Source: Temnopleurus reevesii (taxonomy: Eukaryota > Echinodermata > Echinoidea > Temnopleuroida > Temnopleuridae). Taken from it: DNA of 64,000 nucleotides. Made by a program: the position numbers and the translations under genes. The DNA lies in contig BQKZ01001673.1 in assembly GCA_036244855.1 (NCBI GenBank), positions 21,794 through 85,793 of the forward strand, in the 5' to 3' direction. The first letter of the stretch is position 1. The number at the start of each line of letters is the position of its first letter. The notes beneath the pieces are model-generated. The model was not told where the DNA came from. It did no database searches and worked only from the letters and a program-made list of their open reading frames with translations. Below, in pieces: positions 58,758-64,000 of the stretch.

Positions 58758-60372
58758 ATGATAAAAATGCCCGCGTTTTGATGACTCGGAGAAAGCTATT
58801 TGTCTTAAAGATTGACATTTATTCAATTTAGCAAGAAAAAAGGAATGAAATGAGGCGAGAAAAATATTCAGTATGCCTGCCATTCATGAATTTTCTTAAT
58901 AGTATTCTAGGCTTGGAAAATTATTACAAAAATAGAATTTGACATGTTCTTCTCCTTTCTATGCACTGCAATATGGAGCATGCGAATGTGTTTTTGTTTG
59001 TTATGAACATATCATTAACAACAGGACACAAACCATTCCGCAAAAGTACATGCGAAATCATGTTTTAATTAAATGTTTAATTAGATTTGTATAGTAAAAT
59101 CATTATAAACGCTAACGAACAATATTTTTACTGAAATACTAATATTACAACGACGCATCATTTATCAGCAATTCTAGTGTCGTGTCGTAGTTTGAAATGG
59201 TTTATTAAAAAGATAATATCGTTTGGTTTTATGAATTTTCCTGTTTATCAATCAATCAATGATTTTGCACGTAACTTTTGCGCAATAGTTTGTGGTACAT
59301 TGTTAAGTATAATTTATGTTCATAAAAAAACTAAACACATTCGCAAGGTCCATATATTTCTTCCTAAGCAATCCCTCCAGATGTGCCTTGTGCTAAAACC
59401 CAAGCATAATTCAAAATGGCTGATTCTGCTATCATTTTGAAATAAGTCCAAAGCATACCATTCTGTTAATTTTATAATCCAATAGCAATTCTTGATCAAG
59501 GATTTCATTTTCACTTTCTTTCACATCATGACATGTAATTTGTATTCACAATCAATTTCGATTGGCAGGATTCCAGCTCAGTTAACATGACAAAAAAGTA
59601 CTAATTATAGAGCACGCATCCAGCTACATTCAATAATATAATATCAAGTTCACATTATTATGTAATTATGTTGTCCATATCCCTCAATGTTCTGCACACA
59701 TCATAAATAACACGAAAACTTCTGTCTCAATAAATGAATTAAATGTGCTGCTCGGTGCTCAACATCATCAGATATCAGATAATGTCATGAAGCGTATTAA
59801 TATCAATTTGTCTGTGCTCTTAATTGGAAGCCCGTGCTGTTAATATCATCCCTGTCATGATCTGTTTAATAAAGAGAGACAAGCAAATTAGATCCTGCAT
59901 CATAATCGTGCACTGCCATCGTGGATTTAGGCTTAGTTTTAATGCTTTTCAAACAGTCGAATTGGTCATGTACTTTAATCGATGATCCGTGCATTTTTCA
60001 AGCCTAAACACATCATTTAGGGGAGATTTAATAGTGAGTCAATGGCTACATTTTTTACGCTATTAAGTGGCCTGATTAGGATGTCATGTCTTTATTTTAT
60101 TTGTTTAGTAATTATTCATGTTTTCGTCATTTCATTTTGTCGCTATTAAAAGCAACGACAAATGTTTGCTTTTAAATTATTAAAAGGGCTACCTAATGTA
60201 GATGAATGAAATCGAGATTCAAATGAAAAGTATGAAATGATCATTTCCAATTGGGTATACAGTGAAAAAAGTGTGGCGTTATAAATTAAGCTGATATAGT
60301 TTGATATAGATACTAGGGTGATGTTGAAATATGCATGGATAACACCATCGGTTTTACCTTAAACCAGTACCA
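58758..60372. other. Gene-free stretch in copy B
   Basis: Counterpart of 47120-48736, with more differences at 59440-59610 and 59930-60220 than elsewhere. Confidence 0.45.
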
Positions 60373-60505
60373 GGGCCCCGTAACATAAAGGTTTGCGATT
60401 AATTGTTAATCTGATATCAATCGTAAGTCTATGGCAAACCATGTACTAAAAATTGATCGCAAAATTGAATAGCGATTAATCGCAAACCTTTATGTTACGG
60501 GGCCC
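60373..60505. mobile_element. Foldback element, family E (copy B)
   Basis: Counterpart of 48737-48869. Confidence 0.85.
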
Positions 60506-61045
60506 AGGTAAATTTAACGCCAGTAATTTTGCATTGCATTAACGCACAAAAATTGAGCTCTCATGTGAAAACATAATATCTGAGTGAAAAAGGACATACT
60601 TTATTTCATACTTTACTCCAACATAATTAATTTTTAATGATACAGCTTTAACATGCTTGTTTCAAACAGCCTTTGAATTTTGATCATGAAAATGGTCACG
60701 TGATCAGAAATTTTCTCGAGGAGTACCTCATAGAGCAAAGTGCTGCAATTGTCATAATGGACCGGTGTAAATTCGACAGAAAATGAAATAATAAAACAAG
60801 ATATGGATATCATAAAAGAGTCTTGAAGACTTTCAACCTCTCTCGCGCGAAACGTCATCTTAACCGTTCGTAAAATTGGCGGGAGAAATGCGAGGTTTTG
60901 GCGGTATAAATCATCGCAGGAGTCGGGAACCCATGTAATTAAGGAGAGAGCCCTGAGACAGAGGTATAAACAAACAGAGTTGAGGAGCTTGTCAGTGTAG
61001 ATAGACTGATAGGGATGGCTGGAAGAGGGCAAGGTGATCCCGGGG

Positions 61046-61783
61046 CGGAGGCGGGTGAAATGGGACTGAGGATGGTCTCCTATTACCCTGGTAAAGGAGG
61101 GTGTGGAATCAAGCTTAAATCCTCCCAAAAGGGTGAAAAATGAGTATACATTGTATGTTTCCATGCCCGAATCCAATAAACCGGGGTAATAATAGCTCTA
61201 TGACATTGCAGGGCCCGGTTGGAGAACATTTCAGACAACTGAAGTGGCTACCATGGGGAAATAAAAGGGGGCAGTTCCCCTTTGTCCACTCGCGTCCATT
61301 TTCCACTTTTTATTGGACAACCTTAGGTGTTTCTTGACCACTGATTCAGTCCCAACAACTGCCCCATGCCATCTAAGTCCTAAATTGGTTCCACATGTGC
61401 TATGTGCGTATCTGCAGTAGATATGAACACATTAGAATACAATTACAATATCATTATGTGCACTAATGAAAGCAACGTTGTCAAAACGACTGCATGCTTA
61501 GTCAGTTTTGTAAAATTAGTCAATCATTCATGCATATTAACTATATGCTTGTAAGGGAAGAATGTAATTCGGTCACAAAAGAATTAAATGATGATATTAA
61601 AAATGCAACCTGCGCGCTATTCAAGTAGACACCAATATTAGCTTAACCGTTATTGAAATTTATTCGACTAGTAACCCTTTCGTGCAGGCATTGTAACTTC
61701 TGTATGTTTTAAAAGTGTCAATTGATTTGAACAATAATTTATGAAATCATCATGCTTCAATAACAACAAAAAAAGAGTAAGCG
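61046..61783. other. Single-copy sequence right of the duplication
   Basis: No match elsewhere in the window. The N-terminal part of the 180-codon reverse frame (60634-61176) begins here and runs into copy B. No promoter or splice signal was recognised. Confidence 0.4.
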
Positions 61784-61911
61784 GCAAGGAAGCTCTCTTG
61801 AAATATCGGTGCAATATTCAAAATTACTCTAAATTTAAAATAAAAGAAAGCAAGGAAGCTCTCTTGAAATAACGGTGCAATATTCCAAATTATTCGAAAT
61901 TTAAAGAAAGC
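61784..61911. repeat. 66-bp tandem duplication
   Basis: GCAAGGAAGCTCTCTTGAAA starts at 61784 and again at 61850, followed in both by CGGTGCAATATTC and an AAATTTAAA phrase. Two units, a few substitutions apart. Confidence 0.85.
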
Positions 61912-64000
61912 TCATAAAAGAGAGAAAAAAATCAGTGAGGTGCGGAAACATATAGACGGCTCCCATTCACGTCACAATGTATCACGCTTACTAACATTTA
62001 TCGTGATTTATTATCATCATGATACACCATGCGTGCTGTAAACAAATGACAAGATCAGATATTAGGTTTATCTCTGTCATGGCACCCAAGGCATCATATA
62101 TCTTCAAGACCCGACCAAATTAAGTGGATTTGTAAACTGAGGCCAGAGATTAAGAGTGACGGTAATATTTCTGGTCGAAGAGTTCAGTTATGGTGGTCTT
62201 AAAATGAAACGGTAAATATCGCGCGGCTTCATTATCGTCTAAAAAACTTGTAACGGTATTGTTAGCGTTCTCTTTTCATCAAATCACGACAAGTATATAA
62301 GATGTGTAAAGAGGAAACTCTGTTTACTTAAGTTCAGATAGTGCTCCTAAAAGTTGTGTCTTCAATTAGAATGTCATTTATGGGAAAATATCTTTAAGCT
62401 TGCTCTATGTGGCCACATCATGACAAGAAAAAATGATAATTTAGCTACCGTCAGATTCTTTAGACCTTAATTTTCACAAATCTCGTGTTATAATAATGTG
62501 CAATTTTAGATATGGCGCTGAAAGTATGAACTACTCTGTTACTGAATATTTATGGTTTATATACAATATAAATCACATTAATGCTCAAGCAATCAGCGCA
62601 TTGTTGTGTAACGCAAAATGTAAAATCTTTCCCAGGGCGTAATATAATTTTATATCCCATATGAATTCCCAACTCCATTCAGAAACATCTATAGAAAAAC
62701 ACACACATAGCTTGTAACTGCAATATGAGAATGACAAAAAGGGAAAATCGAAAATATCCTTGATCCTAAAGGTCATTTTTCTTCTTTTTTTCTGACTTGC
62801 GGCATTATCAGAACAAAGCCTTACAGACCATCAAACATTTCGGACGTGACATTTTGTCGCCAAGCATTCCGCAGAAAATATCCCGAATTATGATTGAATA
62901 TTACTATCTTGATTCTTCTTGACGAGACAAAATTGTTGTGCCCTTGTAGCATCAAGGTAGTAAATTTTAGGTTCGCATTAGGCCGTCTCCTTTTCCCGCG
63001 CTTTTTTTCCCGCGTTTTTTTTCAAGAGTTGATGTATGGGAGCATATAAGATGAACGTTCGTTTGGTGATGTCATCGTGACCAGGATGACTGGATTACGG
63101 TACTGGATTTAGCTGAGATTTAGGTCAATGAGATATGTTTCCGACTTAAAGCCGGAGAGGGGACAGCACTTGTCTTACAGACAGTCGAATTGTAGAAGGT
63201 CAAATACACAACTCTACCAATAAAATAACCTTGTGTCAGCAAGTGCTTCTTGCAACCGGGTTAACTCCGCTTTGCGCTGAAATACTTGATAACACCACTA
63301 AAGAGTGGATTACAAATGATGCCTCCTTAATTTTTCCCTTATTTTATTCTTGATTTTAGAAAGGAAGAAAGAGGTGGGGTACTGATTTCATATAAAGAGG
63401 GCTGCTCACACAGTGAAATATAATCTCTCAAGAAGGAAGTTCATGAAGAAAAATCGACAAAGAGAAACTAATAAAGTCACTTTATCGTTTAATACACCCA
63501 TCCTCTCCCTCCAAATTAGTCTTCGTAAAGCTCAGAATAGCGCCTCATTCAGGATGTATAAGATGTATAAAGAGGGGGTTGTCTGACAGAACGTTTCCTG
63601 TTCTTCGAGGCAAACATAAAGGCATATATCAGCGTACATACACAGTTGAATATCTGTCACAACGGGTGTGGTGTTTATCACGGAGATGCACTCTGAATCA
63701 TTTAAGCATTTCTTATATCTTGCCTTTATCATAACGAAAATGATGAATTGCTATGGATGAAACGGATTGGTGGTCCACAGTACTGAATCGACTAAAATGA
63801 AGCAAAATATTCGTTAAAAAGAAAAATGGTAAAAAGAATAAGGTAAGAAAGTCGCGAGGAAATAGTTGTTTAACTACAACACTTAATTCAAGCAGCGGTG
63901 CAAATTGATGACATTCTTGAAAAACGTCATTGCTGGGTTTTGAAACGGTAATCGTCACAAACATGAGAGCCATTACCAACGATGTGCTTTTTTTTTGGGG
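61912..64000. other. Gene-free stretch, nothing recognised
   Basis: AT-rich DNA. Frames at 62585 and 63713 (reverse strand) have no motifs. TTTCCCGCG is doubled near 62993-63018. Confidence 0.5.

Larger units (their letters stand above)
49411..61045. repeat. Large duplicated segment, copy B (11.6 kb)
   Basis: Second copy of 37679-49409, about 96 bp shorter overall, mainly from shorter ATG and GAA microsatellites. After 61045 the sequence continues with CGGAGGCGGGTGAAATGG, unrelated to anything after copy A. Feature order is unchanged from copy A. Confidence 0.95.

Overview
This window looks like intergenic or intronic DNA from a marine invertebrate, most likely an echinoderm of the sea-urchin type. 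The evidence is AT-rich DNA with no long open frames, abundant short non-autonomous transposons, CT, CA and trinucleotide microsatellites, and tRNA-derived SINEs ending in a 'GCGCTATATAAATG + (ATT)n' tail, a style I associate with echinoderm genomes. The species assignment is inference. I found no convincing protein-coding exon, RNA gene, CRISPR array or other defence or biosynthetic system, and no previously undescribed system. The open frames are short, and most fall in simple repeats or inside inverted-repeat elements.

Layout. 1-10 kb: plain sequence, CT-rich tracts and the first foldback elements, plus a three-unit tandem array (7.48-8.01 kb) split by a foldback element. 10-20 kb: CA-rich DNA, a tandem duplication (11.06-12.17 kb) with a foldback element in one copy only, two opposed SINE pieces, a 131-base N gap (16229-16359), a tangled repeat complex (17.5-18.6 kb) and a GT-rich tract. 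20-37 kb: further foldback elements, a second tandem duplication (28.25-30.10 kb) again with a foldback element in one copy only, a full-length reverse-strand SINE, and a 101-bp direct repeat split by a single N (34073). 37.7-61.0 kb: one ~11.7 kb segment present twice in direct orientation (37679-49409 and 49411-61045) with a single N exactly at the junction. This is most simply two haplotypes, or an unmerged contig overlap, placed end to end. 61-64 kb: plain sequence with one 66-bp tandem duplication.

The recurrent theme is small foldback (MITE-like) elements, placed in lettered families by their inverted ends: A (TTAAAGCCTGCG), B (GGGGGTGTTG), C (AACACGATATAAA), D (AGCCCCGGTCACATAG), E (GGGCCTGTAACATA), F (TTAACCCATTGACTAC), G (GCACTGCAAAAAC), H (GTGGGTTTTCGAAA), I (TGTTTCACCAAG), J (GTGTTTCATAAAGCTG), plus several singletons. 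None encodes a transposase here. Several insertions can be ordered relative to local duplications, and one shows a TTAA target site against an unoccupied paralogous copy. Family boundaries were read by eye and are good to a few bases at best.
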